From Nitrososphaerota archaeon (lineage in GTDB: Archaea > Thermoproteota > Bathyarchaeia > Bathyarchaeales > Bathycorpusculaceae): DNA of 64,000 bases. Positions 52,494-61,577 of the stretch are shown here, in pieces (the stretch's first letter is position 1; the number at the start of each line of letters is the position of its first letter). A program made the translations under genes and the position numbers. The stretch spans positions 62,001 through 126,000 of the forward strand of contig JAISPR010000153.1 in NCBI GenBank assembly GCA_031274765.1. The letters run 5' to 3'. The notes under the pieces are model-generated. The model saw only the letters and a program-made list of their open reading frames with translations, ran no database searches and was not told where the DNA came from.

Positions 52494-52654
52494 GTTACTA
52501 CTCAGCAGGGGCATATAGCACCATTTTTCATTCGTAAACAGCTATGTATAGCGGTTTTTCTGCAAAATTGTGGTATGAAATAAGGGAAATAAGAATAACG
52601 TTAGTGCTATTTTGCGGTAAAAACATTACTATAATGGGACTGCTGAGTAGTAAC
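52494..52654 (-). mobile_element. MITE-like element, family G, copy 2
   Basis: 161 bp with ends GTTACTACTCAGCAGG and, read inward, GTTACTACTCAGCAGT. Reverse complement of 40438-40604 along most of its length. The left flank AATTTATA and right flank GATTTATA differ at one base, a possible worn 8-bp duplication. Confidence 0.8.
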
Positions 52655-52869
52655 GATTTATACGCTTTTGTATTGTTTTTTAATATTATCTGTATAAAAA
52701 AGTGCAATGTGCTGTGCTGTTTGTTTGGTGCAGTATAAACTTGAATTAGAAGATTAGGTTCCGTCTTTATTAACAGGTTAACAAAAGAAACAGGTAAAAC
52801 AAGTTGCCATTAAAGACAGATTTATTTTGTAAAGGCGTATAGAAAAATAGAGTAACTTGATACTCGGCA

Positions 52870-53148
52870 TTAATCTTTAATGGCTTCTATGAAACTCATA
52901 ACATTCCAGAGTTTAACTCTTGTATAGGGCGGCATATTAGGATCTTGGAGTATCTCATCCAACAATGCAACTGCATTTGAGGCCTTCACCGCTGGCGTAT
53001 ATTCATCACTTTGTAGAGCGTTCATAGCGTCTTTAGCGCTTCGACGTATATTACGCGGCGTCGTACTGTCTTCTGAGACTTCACCGAGCACCACCAGTGC
53101 TTGCTTAATTTTTGCTTCATATTCTTCAGTTTTCTTCTTACGCACCAT
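52870..53148 (-). CDS. UPF0147 family protein
   Basis: 92 residues, all helical. VLGEVSEDSTTPRNIRRSAKDA followed by DEYTPAVKASNAVALLDEIL and DPNMPPYTRVKLWNVMSFIEAI is the archaeal UPF0147 signature. Function unknown, widely conserved in archaea. It is divergent from the ZNRD2-like gene with only ~80 bp between, so the two promoters overlap. Confidence 0.92.
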   Translation of the reverse strand: MVRKKKTEEYEAKIKQALVVLGEVSEDSTTPRNIRRSAKDAMNALQSDEYTPAVKASNAVALLDEILQDPNMPPYTRVKLWNVMSFIEAIKD

Positions 53149-53226
53149 AGATGGACCCTCGATTTTCTATATCTCCGCAGTAATCAAGTTATATATGTAT
53201 TTATACGTATTTACTCTGGGTTTAAC

Positions 53227-53598
53227 ATGCAACAAGATAGAGAAAACAATCCAATCAAACGTATGGCAGAGTTACTACGACAGGGTGCCACTTTAACTGA
53301 TCTCTCCTGCCCAGCCTGTGCATCACCACTGTTTCGACTAAAAGAGGGCATGCTCTGGTGTGCAAAAGATGAAAAAAAAGTAGTCATAGTCAAAGAAGGC
53401 GAAGAACCACCCAAACAAAACACCACAACACAAAACAACGGTGCCTACGATAAACTTGAAACCGTTTTAATGGCTAAAATCACAGACATACAAAACAAAA
53501 TCGAAACAACCCAAGATATAGATGAACTACAAAAACTTACCCTCGCACTAAGTGAACTGTTAAATAACGTTGAAAAAATCAAAAAAATGAAGGCTTAA
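53227..53598 (+). CDS. ZNRD2/Sjogren's syndrome autoantigen p27-like zinc-ribbon protein
   Basis: 123 residues. The N-terminal MAELLRQGATLTDLSCPACASPLFRLKEGMLWCAKDEKK follows the autoantigen p27 (ZNRD2/SSSCA1) family: a helix, then CPxC and a second half where one Cys of the usual ribbon is replaced (WCAKDE), so zinc binding may be partial. The C terminus is a helical coil. I chose ATG 53227; an AT-rich TATATATGTATTTATA box lies ~25-35 bp upstream, which fits a leaderless message. The next gene starts 7 bp later. Confidence 0.85.
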   Translation: MQQDRENNPIKRMAELLRQGATLTDLSCPACASPLFRLKEGMLWCAKDEKKVVIVKEGEEPPKQNTTTQNNGAYDKLETVLMAKITDIQNKIETTQDIDELQKLTLALSELLNNVEKIKKMKA

Positions 53599-53605
53599 AC
53601 ACCAC

Positions 53606-54115
53606 TTGACACTTGGGGTCTACAATAATTTTCCCGTAAATGTTCACCATACTGAAAGCTATCCTTGTACAGTTTCAAACCGGAAGCTTCAACAACAATT
53701 GATCCAGTTTTTTGGCAAAGTAAACCGTCAAAAATTTAGTTTTGAAGAAGTCACCATTCCAACGGTCCCAAACAGCAGAGTTATCTTTGAGTTTGGGCTA
53801 GCAGAAACAGACGGCTTCACCTTTCTCAATGAAGCCCACACCAAAAAAGCTCTCGAATATGTCACAAAAAGTCATGTTCAAATATTGGATTTCTTCTGTG
53901 CAATATGCTACTACAAAAACAGTTATGAAAAATGGCAAGCACTAAAATTTGATTACTATATGCTGCGAATACTGTTTGGGAAAGGAACAATTGAGTTGCA
54001 AATTTACCACGAACGGGGCCCCCGTTATCTCTCCCCACAAGATTTAGCAGAATTCTCAATAAATAGTCTCAACAACGCAAATCACAAAACCTTCAAAAAA
54101 TCAAACCCCGCCTGA
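53606..54115 (+). CDS. Conserved hypothetical protein
   Basis: 169 residues, TTG start at 53606, 7 bp after the ZNRD2-like gene, so probably co-transcribed. A mixed alpha/beta composition with NFPVNVHHTESY near the N terminus, a hydrophobic-aromatic core (VQILDFFCAICYYKNSYEKW) and a YHERGPRYLSPQDLAEF segment near the C terminus. No transmembrane helix or known catalytic motif. I do not recognise the family. Length and context support a real gene. Confidence 0.65.
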   Translation: MTLGVYNNFPVNVHHTESYPCTVSNRKLQQQLIQFFGKVNRQKFSFEEVTIPTVPNSRVIFEFGLAETDGFTFLNEAHTKKALEYVTKSHVQILDFFCAICYYKNSYEKWQALKFDYYMLRILFGKGTIELQIYHERGPRYLSPQDLAEFSINSLNNANHKTFKKSNPA

Positions 54116-54212
54116 CAATCAAATGCAATCAGCTATTATGCATCTATAGCCGAAAACTATTTTACCCACTAAGAACAAAAAACAAAAAATATAGCACCGG
54201 AGACACCAAAAA

Positions 54213-55172
54213 ATGGCATCAATCGAAGTAGGGGGATTAAAAAAATACTACGGTAACCTCAAAGCCGTTGATGGTATCTCCTTTAGTGTTAAAAAAGGCG
54301 AAGTTTTCGGATTACTAGGACCAAACGGCGCAGGCAAAACCACTACTATCGAAATCATGGAAGGCCTACGCGAACGCGACAGCGGCGATGTCAAAATCCT
54401 GGGTTTTGATCCTTGGAAAAACGGATATGAATTACACAAAAAAATTGGCGTCATCCCACAAAATTTTACCTTCTTTGAAAAAACATCCCCAAAAGAAGCC
54501 ATAAACTACTACGCTGACCTTTTTGACGTTAAAGTAAACGCTGACATTATCCTACGAGAAGTGCTCCTCGAAGACATGGCAAACCACAACTTTGAAAACC
54601 TCAGCGGCGGACAAAAACAAAAAACCGGCTTAGCCCTCGCACTGGTAAATCAACCAGAACTACTTTTCCTTGACGAACCCACCACAGGTTTAGACCCAAA
54701 CGCACGCCGAGCCATCTGGGAAGTCATCCGCAGATTAAAAGCTAAAGGCAAAACCATCATCTTAACCACTCACTATCTCGACGAAGCCCAACAACTCTCA
54801 GACCGAGTTGCCATCATGGACCATGGACACATCGTTGCCAGCGGTACAACCCAAGAAATTATTCATCAACACGGCTCAGGCGAACGTCTAGAAATGCAGG
54901 GCAAACAACAGCTTGCGGCATACATCAAAGAAAACACAGAACTACAAGTAGAATACAACCCATTAAACAACCTAATCACTATACCAATCAAAAAAAGAAT
55001 TGATACGTTAGCAGCTTTGGCAGCAGCAGAACAATCAGGATTGGAATGGAACAATATTCAAACCCGCCAGGACAGCTTAGACGACGTGTTTATTAAACTC
55101 ATTCAAAAACCCCTCGACGACCAAGAAGAATCAAAGCTAGAACCCCAAACAAACAAAAAACGGGGACATTAA
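54213..55172 (+). CDS. ABC exporter ATP-binding protein
   Basis: 319 residues, nucleotide-binding subunit of an ABC-2 type exporter. Walker A GPNGAGKTTT (about residues 35-44), signature LSGGQKQKTGLALAL, Walker B LLFLDEPTTGLDPNARRA and switch His in TTHYLDEAQ are all present. A DrrA/CcmA-like C-terminal extension (about residues 225-310) follows. The permease gene starts 1 bp after its stop. The drug or lipid exported is unknown. Coding strand notably A/C-rich compared with the permease. Confidence 0.95.
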   Translation: MASIEVGGLKKYYGNLKAVDGISFSVKKGEVFGLLGPNGAGKTTTIEIMEGLRERDSGDVKILGFDPWKNGYELHKKIGVIPQNFTFFEKTSPKEAINYYADLFDVKVNADIILREVLLEDMANHNFENLSGGQKQKTGLALALVNQPELLFLDEPTTGLDPNARRAIWEVIRRLKAKGKTIILTTHYLDEAQQLSDRVAIMDHGHIVASGTTQEIIHQHGSGERLEMQGKQQLAAYIKENTELQVEYNPLNNLITIPIKKRIDTLAALAAAEQSGLEWNNIQTRQDSLDDVFIKLIQKPLDDQEESKLEPQTNKKRGH

Positions 55173-55173
55173 T

Positions 55174-56280
55174 ATGATAAGTGCAAAACGTATCTATGCA
55201 GACTTTAAAGTATTTAGTATAGGATACCTTAGAAACAAATTTGGTTTATTTTTTGGTTTAATCTTTCCTGTGGTATTGATTTTAATTTTTGGAGCCATTT
55301 TTTCGGGCGGTGGAAGTGAAACAATTAACGTTTATGCCCAAAACCAAGATACCGGAGGTTTGGGACAAAACATAGGTGACAGTTTTCTCACGGCACTAAA
55401 CACATCCACCACTATAAGAGTTGTCACGACTAATATGTCAGAGAATTTTGCGGATTTTCTAGCAACTAACTCGGCATCAGACGGCATATTTATCCCATCA
55501 AATTTTTCATCAGAATACATGATGGGAAATCAAGTCAATATCACTGTCTATGGCAATCCAGCATCGAGCACAAGTGGAATAGTTACCGGCACAGTCAGTG
55601 GATATGCCAACTATTTCAATCTCCAACGCTTCAATGGAACTGTAGTCGTAGGCTTAACCTCAGCGACTATTAACACCCAACAAACTAATTATATAGATTT
55701 TTTGATTCCAGGCTTAATTGGCTTTTCCATCCTCACAAGTCCCATGTTTTCATTAGTTAACATATCTAGTGAATACAAGAAAGTTAAACTCTTCAAGCAA
55801 CTCTCCCTCACTCCGCTGACCAAGATGGAGTGGCTCGCATCCAAGGTGCTCTTCTATATTCTGCTAAGTGCCGCAGGCTTTCTATTGATGGTTGGAGTGG
55901 GTATTTTTGCCTTTGGAGCGCATGTCACACTGTCACTATGGTTGATACCCTTTCTAATATTGGGGCCCATACTCTTTGCGGCATTGGGTATGCTAGTTGG
56001 GACCGTAACTAAAAATCCTGAAACTGCAGGTGTCATTGGTAACCTTGTAACGTTTCCCATGATGTTTCTGGCAGGTACCTTTTTCCCCATCAGCACCATG
56101 CCTATATATTTGCAGACCGTTGCTCGGGTATTGCCGCTTTTCTATGTTACAGAAGGCCTAAACAATGTCATGGTCTACAACAATATTTCTGCGGCGTTGG
56201 TTGATGTAGCGGTTCTAGGGGTTATAACACTGGTTATCTTTGTCTTAGCAGTGAAACTGTTTAAGTGGAGAGAAGACTAA
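55174..56280 (+). CDS. ABC-2 type exporter permease
   Basis: 368 residues. One N-terminal helix (about residues 22-45, GLFFGLIFPVVLILIFGAIF), a ~120-residue extracytoplasmic domain, then five helices ending in VAVLGVITLVIFVLAVKLF. This is the ABC2_membrane layout (YadH/DrrB type), with FPMMFLAGTFFPISTMP as the family motif before the last helices. Pairs with the ATPase immediately upstream. Confidence 0.93.
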   Translation: MISAKRIYADFKVFSIGYLRNKFGLFFGLIFPVVLILIFGAIFSGGGSETINVYAQNQDTGGLGQNIGDSFLTALNTSTTIRVVTTNMSENFADFLATNSASDGIFIPSNFSSEYMMGNQVNITVYGNPASSTSGIVTGTVSGYANYFNLQRFNGTVVVGLTSATINTQQTNYIDFLIPGLIGFSILTSPMFSLVNISSEYKKVKLFKQLSLTPLTKMEWLASKVLFYILLSAAGFLLMVGVGIFAFGAHVTLSLWLIPFLILGPILFAALGMLVGTVTKNPETAGVIGNLVTFPMMFLAGTFFPISTMPIYLQTVARVLPLFYVTEGLNNVMVYNNISAALVDVAVLGVITLVIFVLAVKLFKWRED

Positions 56281-56357
56281 CCGTTCTTTTTATTGTGGGC
56301 ATACGATGTATTTGGTTTTGTTTGAAATTGGTTGTTCTGGTTTGCCGAGTCAGAGAT

Positions 56358-57401
56358 TTAGGGGTTGTTTTTCATTTGGTATTTTTGTTCGGGTGCAGTG
56401 AGGGTTATTTTTGTTCCTGACGACACTGGACCAGTCACCCAGACGTTTCCGCCGATAATCACATTGTCGCCCACCACAGTTTCGGCGCCCAAAAGTGTCG
56501 CACCGCTATAGATGACTACATTGTTGCCAATGGTTGGGTGTCGTTTGCGGCCTTTGATAATGTTGCCTTTTTCATCTTTGGGAAAACTCAATGCTCCAAG
56601 GGTCACGCCTTGATAGAGTTTGACATTGTCACCGATTTCTGCGGTTTCACCTATAACGACTCCAGATCCGTGGTCGATAAAAAAGTTTCGACCGATTTTT
56701 GCACCGGGGTGGATGTCAATGCCGGTTAAACTGTGCAGGTGTTCGCTCATGATACGAGGAATCAGAGGTACGCCGCTAAGATAGAGTTCGTGAGCTATGC
56801 GATAAGTTGTAATGGCTAAAACGCAAGGGTAGCTTAGGATGACTTCATCGGTGCTTACTGCAGCGGGATCACCACTGTATGCGGCTTGGATGTCGCCGCT
56901 GAGTTTACTTCGAATTTCAGGTAATTTTTCAAGTATTTCTCGGGCTACCACATTTGCTCGTTTCTGGCATAGATCCCGGGGACATTGGCTGATTTTTCTG
57001 CAGATGTATTTGAGACTTTTTTCGATTTCGTCAGTAAGACGTGTGTAAATTGAGGTTAGTTTAATACCTAAGTGGTATTTTATGTTGATTTTAGTTAGTT
57101 CTGAATCGCCAAGATAACCGGGGAAAAGGACGGTGAATAAATCTTCTAAAACTTCGATAACGATTTTTTTGCTGGGTAAATCGCGTCCTTCAAGGTGGAC
57201 CATGCCCCCGAATTTTTCGTAGTTGTCCATGAAATCATCGACTAGTTGGGGTATACCGCTTGCGGTCCAATTTTGTTCCACTGTGTGAGTGGTTTGCATC
57301 AGTGTGTCAAGCATGCGATCGGGATTCCAGCAGTCAACGTCTTTGTTGTGTTCTGTGCAGTCTTTGCATTCTTTAGATTGGGGGATATTATTAGTGGTCA
57401 T
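56358..57401 (-). CDS. cysE: Serine O-acetyltransferase
   Basis: 347 residues. The helical N-terminal domain (about residues 1-195) includes a Cys-rich opening ([15 protein letters not shown]) and is longer than in bacterial CysE, like the EpsC/SATase form. The left-handed beta-helix follows: [33 protein letters not shown] with the catalytic Asp/His, then [10 protein letters not shown] and [18 protein letters not shown]. Makes O-acetylserine for CysK, whose gene lies directly upstream on the same strand. Confidence 0.93.
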   Translation of the reverse strand: MTTNNIPQSKECKDCTEHNKDVDCWNPDRMLDTLMQTTHTVEQNWTASGIPQLVDDFMDNYEKFGGMVHLEGRDLPSKKIVIEVLEDLFTVLFPGYLGDSELTKINIKYHLGIKLTSIYTRLTDEIEKSLKYICRKISQCPRDLCQKRANVVAREILEKLPEIRSKLSGDIQAAYSGDPAAVSTDEVILSYPCVLAITTYRIAHELYLSGVPLIPRIMSEHLHSLTGIDIHPGAKIGRNFFIDHGSGVVIGETAEIGDNVKLYQGVTLGALSFPKDEKGNIIKGRKRHPTIGNNVVIYSGATLLGAETVVGDNVIIGGNVWVTGPVSSGTKITLTAPEQKYQMKNNP

Positions 57402-57491
57402 GTGGTTTCTTCCCTGTTCTCTGTATTGACAAGAGAGGAATATAAGAGAAGCGTCTGGTTAGAGGAAAAAATGTGATGTTTGTTGGAGGGG

Positions 57492-58412
57492 TTATTGGAA
57501 GAGTTCAGTGCTTAGGTAGCGTTCGCCTGTGTCGGGCAGGATAACTATGATGAGTTTGTTTTGGTTTTCGGGACGTTTGGCAACTTCGATGGCGGCCCAT
57601 GTTGCAGCACCCGCAGAGATGCCTACTAGCATACCTTCTTGTTTGGCTAATGCACGGGCAGTTTTTAGTGCGTCGTCGTCGGTTACTTTGATGATTTCGT
57701 CGACTTCGTCTAGTTTTAGGACTTCGGGTTTGAAGCCTGCGCCGATGCCTTGGATTTTGTGGGGGCCTCTTTTTCCGCCGCTAAGGACCGGTGATGTTGC
57801 GGGTTCTACTGCTATGGTTTTTAGAGTTGGTTTTTTGGATTTGATGTATTCGGATATACCGGTTAGGGTTCCGCCTGTGCCAACTCCTGCGATGAGGATG
57901 TCGATTTTGCCATCGGTGTCTGCCCAGATTTCGGGTCCGGTTGTTTCACGATGGATTTGGGGGTTTGCTGAGTTTTTGAATTGTTGGGGGATAAAACTGC
58001 CAGGTATGGAGGTTGCGAGTTCTTCGGCTTTTTTGATAGCTCCACCCATACCTTCGGGTCCAGGTGTGAGTACGAGTTGTGCGCCATATGCTTTGAGGAG
58101 ATTTTGGCGTTCTTTGCTCATGGTTTCAGGCATGGTTAGTATGAGTTTGTAGCCTTTGACTGCTGCGACCATGGCAAGTCCGATGCCGGTGTTTCCAGAG
58201 GTGGGTTCGATGATTGTTGCGCCGGGTTTGATTAACCCTTGAGTTTCAGCGGTTTCTATCATGCTTTTGCAGATTCGGTCTTTTATACTGCCGCTGGGGT
58301 TGAGGGATTCGAGTTTGCCTGCGACAATGGCGTTTGTGTTTTCGGTGAGTTTGTTTAGGCGTATGAGGGGAGTTTTGCCTATTGTGTCTAATATGGTGTT
58401 GTTTATTGTCAT
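57492..58412 (-). CDS. cysK: Cysteine synthase (O-acetylserine sulfhydrylase)
   Basis: 306-residue PLP enzyme. PLP-binding Lys in [15 protein letters not shown] (about residues 37-51), the asparagine loop [12 protein letters not shown], the phosphate loop [10 protein letters not shown] and the C-terminal [12 protein letters not shown] motif. The length and SGNTG loop fit CysK rather than cystathionine synthase. ATG at 58412. The coding strand is strikingly A/C-rich. With cysE (90 bp downstream) it gives a complete cysteine branch from serine. Confidence 0.95.
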   Translation of the reverse strand: MTINNTILDTIGKTPLIRLNKLTENTNAIVAGKLESLNPSGSIKDRICKSMIETAETQGLIKPGATIIEPTSGNTGIGLAMVAAVKGYKLILTMPETMSKERQNLLKAYGAQLVLTPGPEGMGGAIKKAEELATSIPGSFIPQQFKNSANPQIHRETTGPEIWADTDGKIDILIAGVGTGGTLTGISEYIKSKKPTLKTIAVEPATSPVLSGGKRGPHKIQGIGAGFKPEVLKLDEVDEIIKVTDDDALKTARALAKQEGMLVGISAGAATWAAIEVAKRPENQNKLIIVILPDTGERYLSTELFQ

Positions 58413-58620
58413 GTGTTTTCACACGTCATATAACGCTGTTATGGGAATATGTTTGCCAACTTAAAGCTTTTACGGAACACAAGAAAAGAATTCATGCGGC
58501 AAATAATTTATTCCAAACAAATTGTAACCCAGTGAGAACCAAATAACTCATGAACAAAATAGCTCATTAGAAAGATGCAGAATTTGAAACGACTTATAAG
58601 ATAGCAGGTTGTACAGAAAC

Positions 58621-58806
58621 ATGGATTTATGGAACACAGTGTGAAGTAATTAGCAAGTATATCTCCTGTCTATTGCTCGATGCTAGCAAAGAACTTGTTC
58701 AAACACTCACTCGCCCAAACTGGAACGGTCAAAAAGCTGGGAACCACTCAAGCAGTCATTAGCCAGTATCTCAGTTCAAAACGTGCCTACAAAAGCAGAG
58801 AATAGG
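58621..58806 (+). pseudogene. Remnant of an archaeal helix-turn-helix regulator
   Basis: Frame-shifted remains. One frame gives CEVISKYISCLLLDASKEL, resembling the CEv...KY-lPa...AKEL start of the archaeal COG2522 regulators. After a shift near 58695 another frame gives GTVKKLGTTQAVISQYLSSK, a textbook Xre-type HTH recognition segment, then a stop at 58801-58806. No intact start. The rest of the 600-bp gap between cysK and the HAD gene shows no gene. Confidence 0.55.
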
Positions 58807-59038
58807 TGGAGAAATTTTTACCCCGATCCAAATGGTCACAGACACCGCCAAAAACTAGTTGGTAAAGAATCAATTCAGAAAACATTACACCGTAATTCTG
58901 TATTCTCTGTATAATATTTTGCAAAAAAGAACTACGTTTAAAGCTGTCAACCCTGAATATTATATTTAATTTCCACATAAATCATACCAGTAATTTCAAT
59001 AACAGACATATAGAACAACACAAAAAAGAGCAGAGACA

Positions 59039-59599
59039 CTATTTTTGTCGCGTTTGTAATTGTTGAATTTCGTGATAAATTTCATTCCAACAATACACCC
59101 GTTTGATTAAACCGCGTAAATTGAGGGTTTTGTTCCACGGATGATCATAGATGAAAATATTTTTGACTTTATTACTCCATTCTAAGGCTTCTGTTAGTGA
59201 ATCCTCCACGATTACATCCATGGGCACAATGTTAGCTTGGTGCTTTTTACCCACGTCTAATAAATGTAGCTCTGTATAGGGAACACCTTTTTCTTTAAGC
59301 CAGGCAACAGTAGCGTCTCTGAGGTGTCCCCACCGACCTGTCAGAAGGTAAATGCTGTGGCCTTCTCGAGTTAGTTTTTCTAGGGTTTCTTTGGCGCCAT
59401 CGTATAGAGGCAGATTATTGATTAGTATATCCTCAACAAGTGTGGCTTCTTCTGTTTTAGTTATACCAAAAACGATGTTTAAGTCATAGCAATAGATATC
59501 ACTTTCTTTGACTGCAACATTGTATTCTTTGTTAATTCGCTCGATTAGAGGCAAAGAAAAATTGGCGATTACCCCATCTATATCAAAGCCTAAACGCAT
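59039..59599 (-). CDS. HAD-family 5'(3')-nucleotidase-like phosphatase
   Basis: 186 residues. HAD motif I FDIDGVIANF (about residues 4-13), motif II LLTGRWGHLRDA, and motif III VEDSLTEALEW with the Asp pair. The pattern fits the NT5C/YqfW group of small deoxynucleotidases, with a short helical cap. I chose ATG 59599 (MRLGFDIDG) because GGAGG lies 6 bases upstream; the frame extends seven codons further without a better site. Monocistronic. Substrate is not certain. Confidence 0.85.
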   Translation of the reverse strand: MRLGFDIDGVIANFSLPLIERINKEYNVAVKESDIYCYDLNIVFGITKTEEATLVEDILINNLPLYDGAKETLEKLTREGHSIYLLTGRWGHLRDATVAWLKEKGVPYTELHLLDVGKKHQANIVPMDVIVEDSLTEALEWSNKVKNIFIYDHPWNKTLNLRGLIKRVYCWNEIYHEIQQLQTRQK

Positions 59600-59905
59600 G
59601 CCATTCCTCCAAGTACCCATTTAACATGCAGAACACTGTAAATAGCTTATTGTCGATTAAACATACAAAAAGGCTTACCAAAAACCACAGTCAAACATAA
59701 AAACATCAAGAAACAAGACGCATTCAATATCAAAATAGATTTTTAAAACCCTGTCAAAAGAACTACCACACCCATCATTTCATATTAAATTTCACATGTG
59801 TCAATTTGTGTTATTTATTTCACAAAATATTTTACAGACCCGTCAACACATATGCTAAGAAATCAACATACCTGAACAACACAGGTTCAATACCATTTTT
59901 AGACC

Positions 59906-60055
59906 TTAATAACCCGTATCGGGTAACTTCAGTTCTGCATGTATGCGCTTGAATTTACGTTTTCCACATTTTGGACAACTACGTGCATGCTTTCGGGGTA
60001 TATCACTAACTGCTTCTCGACCACAGTTAATACACACATATTTTTGTTTGGCCAC
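59906..60055 (-). CDS. Small zinc-ribbon protein, 49 aa
   Basis: GTG start at 60055, stop at 59906-59908. Two CxxC pairs, CINC (about residues 8-11) and CPKC (about residues 27-30), 15 residues apart, form a classical zinc ribbon. The remainder is basic (KRKFKRIHA), as in RNA-binding or ribosome-associated mini-proteins. An AT-rich box TTTTAATTATATA lies ~45-55 bp upstream. Function unknown. Confidence 0.75.
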   Translation of the reverse strand: MAKQKYVCINCGREAVSDIPRKHARSCPKCGKRKFKRIHAELKLPDTGY

Positions 60056-60290
60056 GCTTATTTGTCGCCTCTTGCCAAATTGTATTCATACCGCTATATA
60101 ATTAAAAGTAACGCCAACACACAACACCACACAACCCTACCCAAATACCGCAAACCAAAGATTACGGTAAAATACATGACAACATGACCATAGCAATATA
60201 ACACGCAAAACATATGCCTTCAAAATCAACTGTTCTACTTATGCAACCTGTTTTTATTAATCCCTTCAACTATCTTTTATGGGATGATCT

Positions 60291-61427
60291 TTGTTTACGC
60301 CTAAAACCTCACCTGACATTAAAACCATTGGATTTGTTGTCAACCCTGTAGCAGGTATGGGCGGTGCTGTTGGCTTAAAAGGCACAGACGGTGAACAGAC
60401 CCTCCAGCAAGCCATAGCCTTGGGCGCTAAACCTCTTGCGGCAAAGCGGGCAGAAATTTTTCTCACCGGACTCTTAGTAGTTAAATCGCACCTCAAATTA
60501 ATCGTGGGTGCAGGTGACATGGGTGAATCTGAAACTAAAAAACTGGGCTACACCTACAGCGTCGTTGGTGAAACTAAAACGAAAACAACCGCAAAGGATA
60601 CCAAAGCCGTTGCGGAGGCCATCGTTAAAGCGGGCGTAGATTTATTGGTTTACTGTGGAGGTGATGGCACAACCCGTGACATTCAAAAAGCTGTGGGTAT
60701 GAAGTTAGCTGTGTTGGGAGTGCCAACGGGAGTCAAGATGCACAGTGCACTCTTTGCAATCAGCCCACAGGCGGCGTCTAGAGTTGTGATTCAGTATTTG
60801 TGGGGTTACTTACCCGTACAGGAAGCTGAGGTCATGGATATTAATGAACAAGCTTTTCGGGCAGGTCATCTTTCTGCTGAGCTATATGGGTATATGCTCA
60901 GTCCTTTTGAACCGCATTTGATTCAGGGTAATAAATTGGCGAGTTCTGTTGCTACAAATGAGGTGGAGAATCAGGCAGCTATTGCACTCTACGTCATAGA
61001 AAAAATGCAATCAGGCATTATCTATATTGTGGGGCCAGGAACCACCACTCGGACAGTGGCTGATTTGCTAGAACAGCAAAAAACTTTGCTGGGTGTCGAT
61101 TTGTTCTTGGATAAAAAAATAATTGCTCAAGATGTAAATGAAAAACAAATTCTTGAACAAATAAATCACCGAGGGGCAAAAATTGTAATCACACCCATAG
61201 GCGGGCAGGGTTTTATCTTTGGCAGAGGTAATCAACAGATAAGTGCAAAAGTTATTGGTCAAGTGGGTTTAGACAATATTTTAATAATTGCTACAAAAAG
61301 TAAATTGGATAGACTCAACTCTCTAAGGGTAGATACAGGTGAGGTGCGCCTTGATGCAGAGTTTAAAGAGCGAGGGGTCCAAGTTATATTTGACTATAAC
61401 GCTGTACGTGATATGACTGTAGAATGA
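60291..61427 (+). CDS. ATP-NAD kinase family protein (COG3199-like)
   Basis: 378 residues. The NAD kinase/diacylglycerol kinase signature GGDGTTRDI (about residues 119-127) and GVPTGVKMHSALFAISP, which is the diagnostic glycine-rich region of the archaeal AcoX/COG3199 NAD kinases. FVVNPVAGMGG is the N-terminal nucleotide-binding segment. Probably makes NADP from NAD, though the AcoX branch is poorly characterised. TTG at 60291 is the first start after an in-frame stop. Confidence 0.87.
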   Translation: MFTPKTSPDIKTIGFVVNPVAGMGGAVGLKGTDGEQTLQQAIALGAKPLAAKRAEIFLTGLLVVKSHLKLIVGAGDMGESETKKLGYTYSVVGETKTKTTAKDTKAVAEAIVKAGVDLLVYCGGDGTTRDIQKAVGMKLAVLGVPTGVKMHSALFAISPQAASRVVIQYLWGYLPVQEAEVMDINEQAFRAGHLSAELYGYMLSPFEPHLIQGNKLASSVATNEVENQAAIALYVIEKMQSGIIYIVGPGTTTRTVADLLEQQKTLLGVDLFLDKKIIAQDVNEKQILEQINHRGAKIVITPIGGQGFIFGRGNQQISAKVIGQVGLDNILIIATKSKLDRLNSLRVDTGEVRLDAEFKERGVQVIFDYNAVRDMTVE

Positions 61428-61484
61428 GATTTTATTAGCTCTGCTTTGTTTTGACAGGTCGTTTGTTATCTCAGGCGGGGTCAG

Positions 61485-61500
61485 AAAAGTTTTATAAAGA
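61485..61500 (+). promoter_or_regulatory. Probable promoter of the DegT aminotransferase gene
   Basis: AAAAGTTTTATAAAGA combines a purine-rich BRE-like AAAAG and a TATA-like TTTATAAA about 80 bp before the start codon of the gene at 61578. A leader of about 50 bases is expected, carrying the AAGGAGA ribosome site next to the ATG. Confidence 0.5.
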
Positions 61501-61577
61501 CCACTCCTTTAGCCTGATAGGAAGCAGTCGATAATTTGTTTTTAAATCCTAGTAAGTAAACAAAAGGAGAACCTAAA

